Origin: Hungatella sp.
Lineage (GTDB): Bacteria > Bacillota > Clostridia > Lachnospirales > Lachnospiraceae
Direction of reading: 5' to 3'
DNA length: 64,000 nucleotides
Assembly (NCBI GenBank): GCA_009712635.1
Contig: WASS01000015.1
Location: forward strand, 744,001-808,000
The first letter of the stretch is position 1. Each line of letters begins with the position of its first letter. A program made the position numbers and the translations under genes. This document shows, in pieces, positions 34,804 through 44,359 of the stretch. The notes under the pieces are model-generated. The model worked only from the letters and a program-made list of their open reading frames with translations, was not told where the DNA came from and made no database searches.

Positions 34804-35832
34804 TATCAGTTCTATATAAGCCTCAATCAGCTTTAATGTCTGTTCCATTCCGTTCACATGGGTCCGCTCTGTTCCATGGGAAGCATGTACGCCCTGTCCG
34901 ATCAGTGCTGCCCTGATGTTATGTCCGCCACGGATGGCTGCCCCGGCGTCAGAACCGTAATGCGGGAATACATCCACAGCATAATCAATTTTTTTCTCCT
35001 TTGCCAGGGAAATGAGACGGTTGGTCATTTCATAATCATAAGGTCCGGAGGAGTCCAGGGCACAGATCGATACCTTCCGTTCGTCTCCTGATAAATCATC
35101 TCCAAGAGCTCCCATATCCACTGCAATAAACTCTTCAATGTCTTCCGGTATCCAGCTTGCGCCAAATCCCACCTCTTCATAATTACTGATTGCAATTTTT
35201 AACGTCTTTTTCGGCTTTCTCCCTGATTCACTGATGTCTTTTAAAACCCCTAAAAGAACTGCCACTGAGGCCTTGTCATCTAAGTGCCGAGACTTAATAT
35301 AACCGCTATTCGTATGATCATACATAGGATCGAAACTGATATAATCACCTTGTGATATCTCCAGCTTTCTCACATCTTCTTCACTGTCAACCATCTCATC
35401 TAATCGCACTTCCATATTCTTTGGCTTTCTTTCCAAAGTTCTGGCGTCGTCATAAGTATGAACAGAAGGCTCTTTGGTAAGTATGGTACCGGTATAAGTC
35501 TTTCCGGTTCTGGTATGAACCTTGCAGTACATTCCCTCTATGGACTCCATCATAAATCCGCCGACTGGAACCATAATGAGCATCCCTTTTGAGGTAATGG
35601 AACGCACCATGGCGCCCAACGTATCAACATGGGCGGATAATCCAAGAACTTCCTTTTCTTCACCTGGAACTTCAATAATCAGTCCGCCTTTTTTATTATA
35701 ACAGGAAGCATATCCAAACCCTGCAGCTTCCTTCTCCACTGCCTTTAACACTTCTTTGGTGTATCCGCTGGGACTTGGAATATTCACGATTTTTTCCAAT
35801 ATGGTTGTTACATATGTCATTGTTTCCATCAT
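34801..35832 (-). CDS. M42 family metallo-aminopeptidase
   Basis: A 343-residue cytoplasmic di-metal aminopeptidase related to PepA/FrvX and TET complexes. Metal ligands and catalytic residues are visible: GLSAHVDTLGAMV (first His/Asp), SRHLDDKASVAVLL (bridging Asp), NYEEVGFGAS (catalytic Glu-Glu), AVDMGALGDD and HASHGTERTH. It probably trims peptides during nitrogen recycling. It lies between hsp20 and glnN with terminators on both sides, so it is its own unit. Confidence 0.92.
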   Translation of the reverse strand: MMETMTYVTTILEKIVNIPSPSGYTKEVLKAVEKEAAGFGYASCYNKKGGLIIEVPGEEKEVLGLSAHVDTLGAMVRSITSKGMLIMVPVGGFMMESIEGMYCKVHTRTGKTYTGTILTKEPSVHTYDDARTLERKPKNMEVRLDEMVDSEEDVRKLEISQGDYISFDPMYDHTNSGYIKSRHLDDKASVAVLLGVLKDISESGRKPKKTLKIAISNYEEVGFGASWIPEDIEEFIAVDMGALGDDLSGDERKVSICALDSSGPYDYEMTNRLISLAKEKKIDYAVDVFPHYGSDAGAAIRGGHNIRAALIGQGVHASHGTERTHVNGMEQTLKLIEAYIELI

Positions 35833-35898
35833 ATTTGCCTTCTTTTCTGGTTTTTTTCTATTTTAGCAGATCTTATAACGGAAATCCAGTGAAATACG

Positions 35899-35943
35899 AA
35901 AAAGGCTGGAAAGCCATCCGGGTTACCGGTTTGCTTTCCAGCC
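35899..35943 (-). terminator. glnN terminator
   Basis: GGCTGGAAAGC (35904-35914) and GCTTTCCAGCC (35933-35943) form an 11-base-pair stem; the minus strand then runs into T residues (35903-35899). It lies 16 bases past the glnN stop. Confidence 0.88.
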
Positions 35944-35958
35944 AGTCATCACTTTTTA

Positions 35959-38076
35959 TTATACTTCAAAAATCAGATCGCCGTAGCTTGGAAGTGGCCA
36001 TAAATCCTTATCTACAATCATTTCCAGTTTATCTGCCGGCTCACGAAGAGCTGCCATTGCAGGTACTACTTCACTGTGGTAAGCAGCTGCCTGTTCTTTG
36101 TTTTCTCCAATTGCTGCACATTTGTCAGTAATATCAATGAGAGCGGAAAGTGCTACCTTCATATCAGAAAGATATGCGCTCACCTCGGTGAGAAGCTCTT
36201 CCTGTACACTGGTATCAGCAGACGGACATGCTGACTTAACCTTTCCTAAAGAATCTGCAAGAACGGTTGTATATTTCACAACTGCCGGAATCAACTGCTT
36301 TCCTGCCATATCAATCATGGTTCTTGCTTCAATATTAATGGCTTTTGAATAGGTCTCATATTCGATCTCAACACGGGACTCTAACTCAGCCTTTGTAAAT
36401 ACCTTGAATTCTTCAAACATGCTGATTGATTTTTCTTTTGTAAGTGCAGGGATTGCATCAACCATTGCTTTGATGTTTGGAAGTCCTCTTCTCTCTGCTT
36501 CTTCTACCCATGCATCAGAATAACCATTGCCGTTAAAGATTACTCTCCTATGTGCTGCCAGCTGTTCTTTAATCATATCATGGACTGCCGTATCAAAGTC
36601 TTCTGCTTTCTCAAGTATATCAGCCGCTTCCTTAAATGCCTCTGCTGTAATGGTATTTAATACAACGTTAGGTGATGAGATGGAATCAGAAGAACCTACC
36701 ATACGGAATTCAAATTTATTACCGGTGAATGCAAATGGTGAAGTTCTGTTTCTGTCAGTTGCATCTTTAAATAAATCTGGCAGAGTCTTAACGCCTGTCT
36801 TTAAGGTACCGCCTGACTTGGAGTGAGTTGCTTCACCTGTGCTGCAAAGCTGATCCACTACGTCCTCAAGCTGTTCGCCGATGAATACGGAAATAATTGC
36901 AGGAGGTGCCTCGTTTGCACCAAGTCTGTGATCGTTTCCAACATCTGCTGCAGACTGACGGAGGAGATCGGCGTGCTTATCAACTGCCTTTAAGATACAG
37001 GATAATACCAGTAAGAACTGAATGTTCTCATGTGGTGTTTCGCCTGGATTTAATAAATTAATACCGTCATCACTGGTTAAGGACCAGTTGTTATGCTTAC
37101 CGGAACCATTAACACCTGCAAATGGCTTCTCATGAAGCAGACAGTTTAATCCATGACGGCCTGCAACCTTCTTTAAGGTTTCCATAACAATATGATTGTG
37201 ATCAACTGCCACATTGGCCTGCTCATAGATTGGTGCCAGCTCATGCTGAGCCGGTGCAACCTCATTGTGCTGGGTCTTTGCAGGTACGCCAAGCTTCCAG
37301 AGTTCTTCATTTACTTCCTTCATATAAGCTGCAATTCTCTCACGAATGGAACCAAAGTAATGGTCTTCCATTTCCTGTCCCTTAGGAGGCATTGCACCGA
37401 ATAAGGTTCTTCCGGCGTAAATTAAGTCTTTTCTCTGTAAATATTTTTCATGATCAACAATGAAATATTCCTGCTCCGGTCCAACGGAAGGAGTTACTCT
37501 CTTTGAAGTGGTGTTGCCAAACAGTCTTAAGATTCTTAAAGCCTGCTCATCAACTGCTTCCATGGATCTTAAGAGAGGAGTTTTTTTATCGAGCGCTTCT
37601 CCTGTATAAGAACAGAAAGCAGTAGGAATACAAAGTGTAACACCAATTGCATCTTCTCTTAAAAACGCAGGTGAGGTACAATCCCATGCAGTATAACCTC
37701 TTGCTTCAAAGGTCGCTCTTAATCCACCGGAAGGGAAGGAAGAGGCATCTGGCTCGCCTTTTACCAGCTCTTTACCGGAAAACTCCATGATTACCTTACC
37801 TTCTGATGTGGGAGAGGAGATGAAGGAGTCATGCTTCTCGGCAGTAATGCCTGTCAGCGGCTGGAACCAGTGTGTATAGTGAGTTGCGCCTCTCTCAATT
37901 GCCCAATCCTTCATTGCATGAGCTACTACATCTGCAATGGAAGGATCCAGTTCTGCACCGTCTTCAATTGTTTTCTTTAATTTCTTGAAAACGCTTTTAG
38001 GCAGACGCTCTCTCATAACGGTCTCGTTAAATACATTCTTACCGAACAGCTCGGCTACATTCACAACTTCGCTCAT
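35959..38076 (-). CDS. glnN: Glutamine synthetase type III
   Basis: Makes glutamine from glutamate, ammonium and ATP, the main ammonium-assimilating step. The 705-residue length identifies the type III family. Conserved blocks include [46 protein letters not shown] and [23 protein letters not shown]. The first bases of the predicted transcript form a leader hairpin related to that of glnK. Near 24 kb from glnK-amtB, it completes the nitrogen-capture set: transporter, sensor and synthetase. Confidence 0.96.
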   Translation of the reverse strand: MSEVVNVAELFGKNVFNETVMRERLPKSVFKKLKKTIEDGAELDPSIADVVAHAMKDWAIERGATHYTHWFQPLTGITAEKHDSFISSPTSEGKVIMEFSGKELVKGEPDASSFPSGGLRATFEARGYTAWDCTSPAFLREDAIGVTLCIPTAFCSYTGEALDKKTPLLRSMEAVDEQALRILRLFGNTTSKRVTPSVGPEQEYFIVDHEKYLQRKDLIYAGRTLFGAMPPKGQEMEDHYFGSIRERIAAYMKEVNEELWKLGVPAKTQHNEVAPAQHELAPIYEQANVAVDHNHIVMETLKKVAGRHGLNCLLHEKPFAGVNGSGKHNNWSLTSDDGINLLNPGETPHENIQFLLVLSCILKAVDKHADLLRQSAADVGNDHRLGANEAPPAIISVFIGEQLEDVVDQLCSTGEATHSKSGGTLKTGVKTLPDLFKDATDRNRTSPFAFTGNKFEFRMVGSSDSISSPNVVLNTITAEAFKEAADILEKAEDFDTAVHDMIKEQLAAHRRVIFNGNGYSDAWVEEAERRGLPNIKAMVDAIPALTKEKSISMFEEFKVFTKAELESRVEIEYETYSKAINIEARTMIDMAGKQLIPAVVKYTTVLADSLGKVKSACPSADTSVQEELLTEVSAYLSDMKVALSALIDITDKCAAIGENKEQAAAYHSEVVPAMAALREPADKLEMIVDKDLWPLPSYGDLIFEV

Positions 38077-38171
38077 AAATTTTCCATCCTCTCATATTAA
38101 TTTCCACTTAATAAAATTAAGTCTGATTGTTATATTAGTCTCCTCATTATCTGAATATGCGCATAAATCAG

Positions 38172-38210
38172 AAAAGGCGCCCTCCTATCATAAGGAGAAC
38201 GCCATTGTTC
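38172..38210 (-). promoter_or_regulatory. glnN leader: antiterminator/terminator pair
   Basis: On the minus strand a hairpin pairs GAAC (38210-38207) with GTTC (38200-38197) around AATGGC, whose first A and fourth G fit the ANTAR-target hexaloop rule. The next hairpin, CTCCT with AGGAG around TATGAT, can extend into GGCGTTCTCCT/AGGAGGGCGCC (38203-38176) plus TTTT, an intrinsic terminator that consumes the first hairpin. A weak TTGATT-17-TATTTT promoter (38245-38217) would start RNA right at this element. ANTAR binding is inferred. Confidence 0.62.
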
Positions 38211-38280
38211 TTAATTAAAATAAACCATTTTCCTAAAAAAATCAAGTACTTTTTTCAAAAATATTTTTTTTAGAAGGTTT

Positions 38281-39144
38281 TTAAGCTTTTCCAACAGAAC
38301 CGAATAACTCCATCTTCTCTTTTACAGTCGCTTTAATAGCATCCGTTCCTGGTGCAAGAAGCTTACGAGGATCAAATCCCTTACCCTCTAAATCTTTGCC
38401 TGCTTCAATATACTTACGGGTTGCTTCTGCAAAGGTAAGCTGGCATTCTGTGTTAACGTTGATCTTTGCTACGCCAAGGCTGATGGCCTTTTTAATCTGG
38501 TCTTCGGGAATACCTGTCCCACCATGAAGAACAAGAGGCATACCGCCTACTTTATCTTTTACAGCTGCCAGAGTATCAAAGCTTAAACCTGCCCAGTTTG
38601 CCGGATATTTTCCATGAATGTTGCCAATTCCTGCTGCCAGCATGGTTACGCCTAAATCAGCGATCTGCTTGCACTCATCAGGATCTGCACACTCACCCAT
38701 ACCAACTACTCCGTCTTCCTCGCCGCCGATGGAGCCAACTTCTGCTTCGATGGAAAGACCCTTTTCATTACAAACCTTTACAAGTTCAGTTGTCTTTTCC
38801 ACATTCTCAGCGATTGGATAATGGGAACCATCAAACATGATGGAAGAAAAACCTGCCTCGATGCACTTATAACAGCCTTCATAAGAACCGTGATCCAGAT
38901 GAAGTGCCACTGGAACGCTGATCTTTAATTCCTCTATCATGGCTTTCACCATAGCTGTTACAGTTTTATAACCTGTCATGTATTTGCCAGCGCCTTCGGA
39001 AACTCCCAGAATAACCGGGGATTTCAGTTCTTCGGCTGTCAGTAATACAGCCTTTGTCCACTCAAGGTTGTTGATGTTGAACTGTCCAACTGCGTATTTT
39101 CCATCTCTTGCTTTTTCAAGCATCTCTTTTGCTGAAACTAACAT
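38281..39144 (-). CDS. fba: Class II fructose-bisphosphate aldolase
   Basis: Zinc-dependent glycolytic/gluconeogenic enzyme that splits fructose-1,6-bisphosphate. The 287-residue protein has VPVALHLDHGSYEGC (catalytic Asp and zinc His), GNIHGKYPANWAG, and LVLHGGTGIPEDQIKKAI with the third zinc His. Length and motifs are those of the shorter class II form. ATG 39144 has GGAGG eight bases upstream, unlike an in-frame ATG five codons earlier. A TATAAT lies at 39190-39185. It lies upstream of glnN but each has its own promoter. Confidence 0.96.
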   Translation of the reverse strand: MLVSAKEMLEKARDGKYAVGQFNINNLEWTKAVLLTAEELKSPVILGVSEGAGKYMTGYKTVTAMVKAMIEELKISVPVALHLDHGSYEGCYKCIEAGFSSIMFDGSHYPIAENVEKTTELVKVCNEKGLSIEAEVGSIGGEEDGVVGMGECADPDECKQIADLGVTMLAAGIGNIHGKYPANWAGLSFDTLAAVKDKVGGMPLVLHGGTGIPEDQIKKAISLGVAKINVNTECQLTFAEATRKYIEAGKDLEGKGFDPRKLLAPGTDAIKATVKEKMELFGSVGKA

Positions 39145-39273
39145 ATCACAGACCTCCATATTATTTATTGTCTTACATTTTTTTATTATAACCTATTTTA
39201 ACTTATTTGGAAAGTTTATTTTTTCAAAGATTGTTTTTTTTATAACAAAGTTACATTTACTTTCAAAACTATT

Positions 39274-40758
39274 TTAAGCTAAAAAGCTCATAACTGCCTC
39301 TTTCATTTTATCCTTGTCACACTCACTCTGATGAAGGACAGGAGCCGTGCGGATTTCTTCAACTGCCTGGGGAATCTGGGTTCCTGATACGTCCGATAAA
39401 CGGTCAATGATCTTAAATTCATCTTCCTCTGACTTCGTCCCTTCCAGAGCCTCTAAAACGCTTCCGGAAAACTTATATGGGCTGGCTGTGGAGGCAATTA
39501 CTGTTTTTGTCTCATCAGCCGTCTGATTCTTATACTGATGGTAAACAGATGCTGCCACCCCTGTATGGGTATCAATCAGATAACCGGTACTGTCAAACAG
39601 CGCCTTAATGGTTGTCTGATTTTCTGTTTCCTCTGCAAATCCGCCCACAAAATCTTCCATGAACTTTTTCATGTCTGGTGTGACGGTATAGCTTCCTGTT
39701 TCACTAAGTTCCTTCATCAGTCCTGCATTTACCGCTGCATCGCTGCCGGTGCTTAAATAGATGAGACGTTCTAAGTTACTGGAGATCAGGATGTCCATAG
39801 ATGGAGAACTGGTGAGAATAAACTCTCTGTTTCTGTCATAGGTTCCAGATTGAAAGAAATCATAGAGAACTTTATTTTCATTGGAAGCACAGATTAATTT
39901 ATCAATAGGAGCTCCCATCTGCTTGGCTATATAAGCAGCCAGAATGTTTCCAAAGTTACCTGTGGGAACTGCCACATTGATCCGTTCTCCATCAGATATC
40001 TCTCCGCCTGACAGCAGCTTCCCATATGCATAGACATAATAAACTACCTGAGGAACCAGTCTTCCTATATTGATTGAATTAGCGGAAGACAGCTGATATC
40101 CCTTCTCTTCCAACTGATCAGCAAATTCCTGATCACCGAAGATTTTTTTCACACCAGTCTGGGCGTCATCAAAATTCCCATGTATGGCTGCTACGTGGGT
40201 ATTCTTTCCTTTTTGTGTTAACATCTGAAGTTCCTGGACACGGCTCACTCCGTTTTTCGGATAGAAAACAATAATCTCCGTTCCTTCCACATCGGCAAAT
40301 CCAGCCATGGCTGCTTTCCCCGTATCTCCGGAGGTTGCCGTCAGTATCACGATCTTATTCTTTACCTGATTCTTTTTAGCAGCAACAGTCATCAGGTGGG
40401 GAAGTATGGAAAGTGCCATATCTTTAAACGCAATGGTACTGCCATGGTATAGCTCCAGATAGTATGCACCATCCGCTTTGGCAAGAGGGGCAATTTCTTC
40501 CGTATCAAACTTGCTGTCATAGGCTCGGTTAATACAGCTTTTTAATTCCTCCTCTGTGTAATCGGTGAGAAACAGCTTCATGACTTCATAAGCAGTTTCC
40601 TGATATGTCAATGTAGAAAGTTCTTTCATGGTCTTGTCTAGCTTCGGGATAAAGCTTGGCATAAACAACCCGCCATCTGCTGCCAGCCCTTTTAAAATTG
40701 CCTGGGAAGCCGTCACATTGGCTTCTTTGCCTCTGGTACTCTGATAGGATAATTCCAT
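39274..40758 (-). CDS. thrC: Threonine synthase
   Basis: PLP enzyme that converts O-phosphohomoserine to threonine. The 494-residue protein begins ELSYQSTRGKEANVTASQAILKGLAADGGLF and has the PLP lysine in YHGSTIAFKDMALSILP (about residue 112) and the phosphate-binding ATSGDTGKAA. The length matches the long (yeast/E. coli-like) form. It is a single gene with a good promoter at 40846-40818; no T-box or peptide leader was found. Confidence 0.95.
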   Translation of the reverse strand: MELSYQSTRGKEANVTASQAILKGLAADGGLFMPSFIPKLDKTMKELSTLTYQETAYEVMKLFLTDYTEEELKSCINRAYDSKFDTEEIAPLAKADGAYYLELYHGSTIAFKDMALSILPHLMTVAAKKNQVKNKIVILTATSGDTGKAAMAGFADVEGTEIIVFYPKNGVSRVQELQMLTQKGKNTHVAAIHGNFDDAQTGVKKIFGDQEFADQLEEKGYQLSSANSINIGRLVPQVVYYVYAYGKLLSGGEISDGERINVAVPTGNFGNILAAYIAKQMGAPIDKLICASNENKVLYDFFQSGTYDRNREFILTSSPSMDILISSNLERLIYLSTGSDAAVNAGLMKELSETGSYTVTPDMKKFMEDFVGGFAEETENQTTIKALFDSTGYLIDTHTGVAASVYHQYKNQTADETKTVIASTASPYKFSGSVLEALEGTKSEEDEFKIIDRLSDVSGTQIPQAVEEIRTAPVLHQSECDKDKMKEAVMSFLA

Positions 40759-40817
40759 GGTATCGCGTTCCTTTCCTGCTCTCTCTTAATAAGTGTGATT
40801 GAAAAAACCTTGCCAGC

Positions 40818-40846
40818 ATTGTAGCACACTTTAAACCCCGGTGCAA
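40818..40846 (-). promoter_or_regulatory. thrC promoter
   Basis: On the minus strand TTGCAC (40846-40841), 17 bases, TACAAT (40823-40818), about 60 bases before the thrC start. Confidence 0.7.
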
Positions 40847-40975
40847 GAAAAACAGGCAAAAAAGTTTTCTTATTGCGGACATATGTTCTTGTATAGAGGA
40901 CATTTTTCTAATTTGCATCTCCTGCAATGATGTGGTAAGATACTGTCAGAAATGCAGAAAGGAGTCACTGACACA

Positions 40976-41713
40976 TTGAACTATCCTAATATTGTAAAAG
41001 GCAGTTTTATTAACCGCCCAAACCGCTTTATCGCTTATGTGCAGATTTTATCAGGGGACGGTGAAGTAAAAACCGTAATCTGCCATGTTAAAAATACAGG
41101 CCGCTGCAAAGAACTTCTGCTGCCGGGCGTTACAGTACTCCTTCAGTATCATCCCGAAGCTTCTGTCCTCGGCAGGAAAACAGAATACTCTCTGATTGGG
41201 GTGTATAAAAAAAGAGAAGAAGACACGCTGTTAATCAATATGGATTCCCAGGCTCCTAATTTAGCAGCTTATGAATGGATTATTGGATCTGAGTCAGTTT
41301 GTGATGTGAAAAGAGAGGTCACCTACGGTCAATCCAGATTCGATCTGGCTTTTCAGTTAATCGGCAAAGATGAGTCTGGATGTGTAACCCACACGCCTGC
41401 ATTCATGGAGGTAAAAGGGGTGACCTTGGAAAATAACAACCATGCTCTATTTCCTGATGCTCCCACAATACGGGGTATCAAGCATATTGAAGAACTGATT
41501 CATGCAAAAAATGACGGATATGAAGCCTATCTCCTGTTCGTAATCCAGATGAAAGGAATGACCGGCTTTTCTCCCAACGAAGAAACCCAGCCCGAATTTA
41601 AAGAAGCTTTAAAAAAGGCCTTAGCTGCAGGAGTTCACATCCTGGCATATGACTGTCAGATTACGGAGAACTCCATGATTGTGGACCAGCCGGTACCTTT
41701 GATTCTGGACTAA
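40976..41713 (+). CDS. sfsA: SfsA DNA/RNA nuclease-like protein
   Basis: SfsA-family protein, first named for a sugar-fermentation effect in E. coli, with a nuclease-like core. The 245-residue reading shows NIVKGSFINRPNRFIAYVQI, CHVKNTGRCKELLLPG and AFMEVKGVTLENNNHALFPDAPT RGIKH pieces typical of the family. The start chosen is TTG 40976, 11 bases after AAAGGAG; an ATG at 40952 lies before that site and would add eight residues. Convergent with the Crp/Fnr gene. Confidence 0.9.
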   Translation: MNYPNIVKGSFINRPNRFIAYVQILSGDGEVKTVICHVKNTGRCKELLLPGVTVLLQYHPEASVLGRKTEYSLIGVYKKREEDTLLINMDSQAPNLAAYEWIIGSESVCDVKREVTYGQSRFDLAFQLIGKDESGCVTHTPAFMEVKGVTLENNNHALFPDAPTIRGIKHIEELIHAKNDGYEAYLLFVIQMKGMTGFSPNEETQPEFKEALKKALAAGVHILAYDCQITENSMIVDQPVPLILD

Positions 41714-41728
41714 CCGGATCATTCTTCC

Positions 41729-42388
41729 TCACTCCAGATAGAAATCCGGTGTGCGGGATAAAAGCTCCCTGCGGTCTGCAATCCGGTATACCCTGTTTTC
41801 CTTTCTTATAACACCGTCCCTGCAAAGCATGTTCATAACACGGAATGTCTGGCGGTAGCTGGCTCCAATGGATTTTGACGTATCTGCCAGTGTCTCCAGG
41901 AAAATTCCTTCCTGTTCCGCAAACAGAATAAACGCACAAAGCCGTTCTTCGCAGGTATGAAGGGCGGTAATCACACTCTTTTTGGAGCTTCTAATCAGCT
42001 TTGATGCCAGTTCTCTCCCAATGTCATTGACAAAGTGGAGATTTTGTTTTAATTTCTCTTCGTACTTTTTATAGGGAAGGCCGATGCAGATAAACTCTGT
42101 CACTGCACTGATGGTAGCGTTTGCAATATGGGAACCCGTCATTAACTCCACATCCCCAATAATCCCTTCTGAAATATAATAGCAAAGCAAAAGATCCTTT
42201 CCATTGGCAGAGGCAGAACAGACCTTTGCTTTTCCAGAAACAACCAGAAGAAAATATTCCATCTCCATACCTTCCTGCAAGATCAGCTCTCCCGGCGCAA
42301 ACCGAAGCAAAGCAGAATCACCAAGATCCATATCTGATAAATGAAACTGTAAAAATATATTTCTGATCCTCTGTTCCGTGATATTCAT
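41729..42388 (-). CDS. Crp/Fnr family transcriptional regulator
   Basis: A 219-residue regulator: N-terminal cyclic-nucleotide-binding fold (LRFAPGELILQEGMEMEYFLLVVSGKAKVCS, about residues 27-58) and a C-terminal winged helix with TLADTSKSIGASYRQTFRVMNMLCRDGVIRKE (about 165-196). No Fnr-type N-terminal cysteine cluster is seen. ATG 42388 is set by AAGGAGG. A perfect palindrome between it and the divergent exporter gene suggests it controls both. The signal it senses is unknown. Confidence 0.9.
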   Translation of the reverse strand: MNITEQRIRNIFLQFHLSDMDLGDSALLRFAPGELILQEGMEMEYFLLVVSGKAKVCSASANGKDLLLCYYISEGIIGDVELMTGSHIANATISAVTEFICIGLPYKKYEEKLKQNLHFVNDIGRELASKLIRSSKKSVITALHTCEERLCAFILFAEQEGIFLETLADTSKSIGASYRQTFRVMNMLCRDGVIRKENRVYRIADRRELLSRTPDFYLE

Positions 42389-42419
42389 CTGCAAAGCCTC
42401 CTTCCTTTCTCTTTCTGGA

Positions 42420-42437
42420 GTATGACATATGTCATAC
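42420..42437. promoter_or_regulatory. Candidate Crp/Fnr-type operator
   Basis: Perfect 18-base palindrome GTATGACATATGTCATAC in the divergent region. On the minus strand it overlaps the -10 region of the regulator gene's promoter, whose TTGACA is at 42448-42443 (autorepression). On the plus strand it lies about 38-41 bases upstream of a start set by TATGAT (42454-42459), suitable for activation of the exporter gene. Confidence 0.72.
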
Positions 42438-42489
42438 CGTCTTGTCAACGGGGTATGATATGCTTGGAATCGAAATCGGAGGTGATTTT

Positions 42490-43404
42490 ATGTATAATTT
42501 TCTTTCACTCCTTGCCGGCGTAATTATATCCATCATGATTGCGATCAACGGAGGGCTGACAGCACAATACGGGGTATTTGGAGCGGCTGTTATTATTCAT
42601 ATCGTAGGTGTTTTATTTGCATTCCTTCTGCTTCAGTTTCTTCGTGACTCCAGTCAGAAGTCAGAAGAAAAACTCCCCTGGTGGCTATACACCGGCGGAA
42701 TCATCGGAGTGCTGACGACTGCATTTAGCAATTTCGCATACGGGAAAATCAGTATAACAGGAATCATTGCCTTAGGACTTCTGGGACAGGCAATGGCTTC
42801 CCTTGTCATAGACTGGCTGGGACTTTTTGGAATGACAGCATATCCGCCTAAAAAGCACACGCTGGCCGGGCTGATCCTGGCGTTTCTTGGCATTGTTGTC
42901 ATGCTGAACCATTCGTTCTACGGAACAGCATTCCCGGTTCTGATCTCTCTTCTAAGCGGGATTACCATTGTTCTCTCCCGCACGGTCAACGCTGGTTTGT
43001 CGAAACACACCGGAGCTCTTAAGGGTTCCTTTATCAATCATCTGACTGGACTTCCGGTAACACTGATTCTTCTGTTTCTTTTTGGAAGAAATGAACCGGT
43101 ATTTAATAGTTTTATTCTTTCCCCCCATGTCTGGATCTACCTTGGAGGAACATTAGGAGTTATCACTGTTTTACTTTTCAATATAACAGTTCCCAAAATC
43201 CCTTCATTCAGACTTACGCTTCTATCCTTTACCGGACAGATTTTTACCGGTATCATACTGGATCTGATTACCAGGAAAGGCTTTACTATGGCAACCTTTT
43301 CAGGTGGTCTTCTGGTTGCCGCAGGGGTTGGGATCTCCATGGCTGGAGAACGATTCGCTTTGCTGTTTAGGAATAAATGTCCCGTACCAGACGAAACTTT
43401 ATAA
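42490..43404 (+). CDS. YdcZ-like (DMT superfamily) membrane protein
   Basis: A 304-residue membrane protein with ten hydrophobic helices made of two five-helix halves, each starting with a similar block (LLAGVIISIMIAINGGLTAQYG; LLSGITIVLSRTVNAGLSKHTG). This internal repeat is typical of YdcZ/DUF606 proteins, here fused into one chain. Function is probably export or uptake of a small molecule, unknown. GGAGGTGA precedes ATG 42490; an earlier in-frame start is less likely. Divergent from the Crp/Fnr gene. Confidence 0.85.
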   Translation: MYNFLSLLAGVIISIMIAINGGLTAQYGVFGAAVIIHIVGVLFAFLLLQFLRDSSQKSEEKLPWWLYTGGIIGVLTTAFSNFAYGKISITGIIALGLLGQAMASLVIDWLGLFGMTAYPPKKHTLAGLILAFLGIVVMLNHSFYGTAFPVLISLLSGITIVLSRTVNAGLSKHTGALKGSFINHLTGLPVTLILLFLFGRNEPVFNSFILSPHVWIYLGGTLGVITVLLFNITVPKIPSFRLTLLSFTGQIFTGIILDLITRKGFTMATFSGGLLVAAGVGISMAGERFALLFRNKCPVPDETL

Positions 43405-43410
43405 GATTAA

Positions 43411-43474
43411 AAAACAGGATAGAAGCTGAAAAGGCTGGGATGTATACAGCGTTTCAGACTTCTGTCCTGTTTTA
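43411..43474. terminator. Bidirectional terminator
   Basis: AAAACAGGATAGAAG (43411-43425) and CTTCTGTCCTGTTTT pair over 15 bases with one G-U pair, with an inner CTGAAA/TTTCAG stem. It separates the exporter gene from the TPM gene. Confidence 0.82.
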
Positions 43475-44359
43475 AAATTTCCTTCCCCCGCCCCCCATGG
43501 TACGGCCGGAATTTGTATGAACAGTGCTTTGACCCCCAGAAGACATGCCTCCGCCTCCAGATGAGCGGTTGCTTCCCCCAGTATCACGGGGTATGATCAC
43601 ATGGGTCACAACACTATTCACTAAATTGTCATTTTGCCGTGAATAACGAAACTCACAGTCTGCCCGGTAAGCTAAAAGGGAGTTAGCCGCTCTTCCTCTC
43701 TCTTTCGTCATGGAATACTGACTTTTCACACCACCGCATACAGCTGCGGCTGCCGCTGCCGCCACTAATATTGCCAACGCAGCTTCATACCACTCTATAT
43801 TTCGGTAAACACTGATCTCTCCTGTATCGGTATTGTAATTATACTGGCCTCCCGGTATTCCTGCCCGGTAATATTTGGTCACTCCCGACAGATAAGTCCT
43901 GGCACAGGCTGCATAATCACCCTGGCTGATCTCTTTATATGCATCATCAAGAATTGCGTTCCATCTGTTGTCAGTCAGAAACCGGTTCATCTTACCTACA
44001 GGCAGTATATACATCTCCCTGTTATCCATATCAATTAAAAATAAGACACCCCGGTAATCACTTCCCACTCCAAATTTTCTTTCAATATAGAAGTTTTCCG
44101 CATATTCTTTCGCAGTTTTTCCACTGGTGTTATCAGAGGTTACTATCACCACATCCATATTCATCTCTTTTTTCATAGACTGGATGGTAGTTTCAAATTC
44201 CTCCTTCTCATCTGTTGTGAAAAGACCTGCATCATCATAAACCCTTGCTTCGTTCCCATTCTGATTCTGCATCGCGAAAGCAACTGGCATCTTTCCAGAC
44301 AGCAGGAGTACAGATATCAGGAATATTAATATGCCAGAAAATAGTTTTATTATTCTCAT
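43472..44359 (-). CDS. TPM-domain membrane protein (YdjH-like)
   Basis: A 295-residue protein: N-terminal signal or anchor helix (4-26), an extracellular TPM_phosphatase domain (ARVYDDAGLFTTDEKEEFETTIQSM...VVIVTSDNTSGKTAKEYAENFY, about residues 38-170), a second membrane helix (AALAILVAAAAAAAVCGG, near 197) and a Gly/Ser-rich tail. B. subtilis YdjH is alike and works with YdjG and PspA in membrane stress. ATG 44359 overlaps the previous stop as ATGA, so translation is coupled. Confidence 0.85.
   Translation of the reverse strand: MRIIKLFSGILIFLISVLLLSGKMPVAFAMQNQNGNEARVYDDAGLFTTDEKEEFETTIQSMKKEMNMDVVIVTSDNTSGKTAKEYAENFYIERKFGVGSDYRGVLFLIDMDNREMYILPVGKMNRFLTDNRWNAILDDAYKEISQGDYAACARTYLSGVTKYYRAGIPGGQYNYNTDTGEISVYRNIEWYEAALAILVAAAAAAAVCGGVKSQYSMTKERGRAANSLLAYRADCEFRYSRQNDNLVNSVVTHVIIPRDTGGSNRSSGGGGMSSGGQSTVHTNSGRTMGGGGRKF

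Noticed and set aside
38230-38280. AT-rich hairpin after fba as a terminator
   Set aside because: The pairing is only A and T, with no stable GC stem; it was left out.
40759-40951. Possible T-box or attenuator leader before thrC
   Set aside because: The gap is short, has a plain promoter close to the gene and no T-box core or leader peptide with Thr codons.
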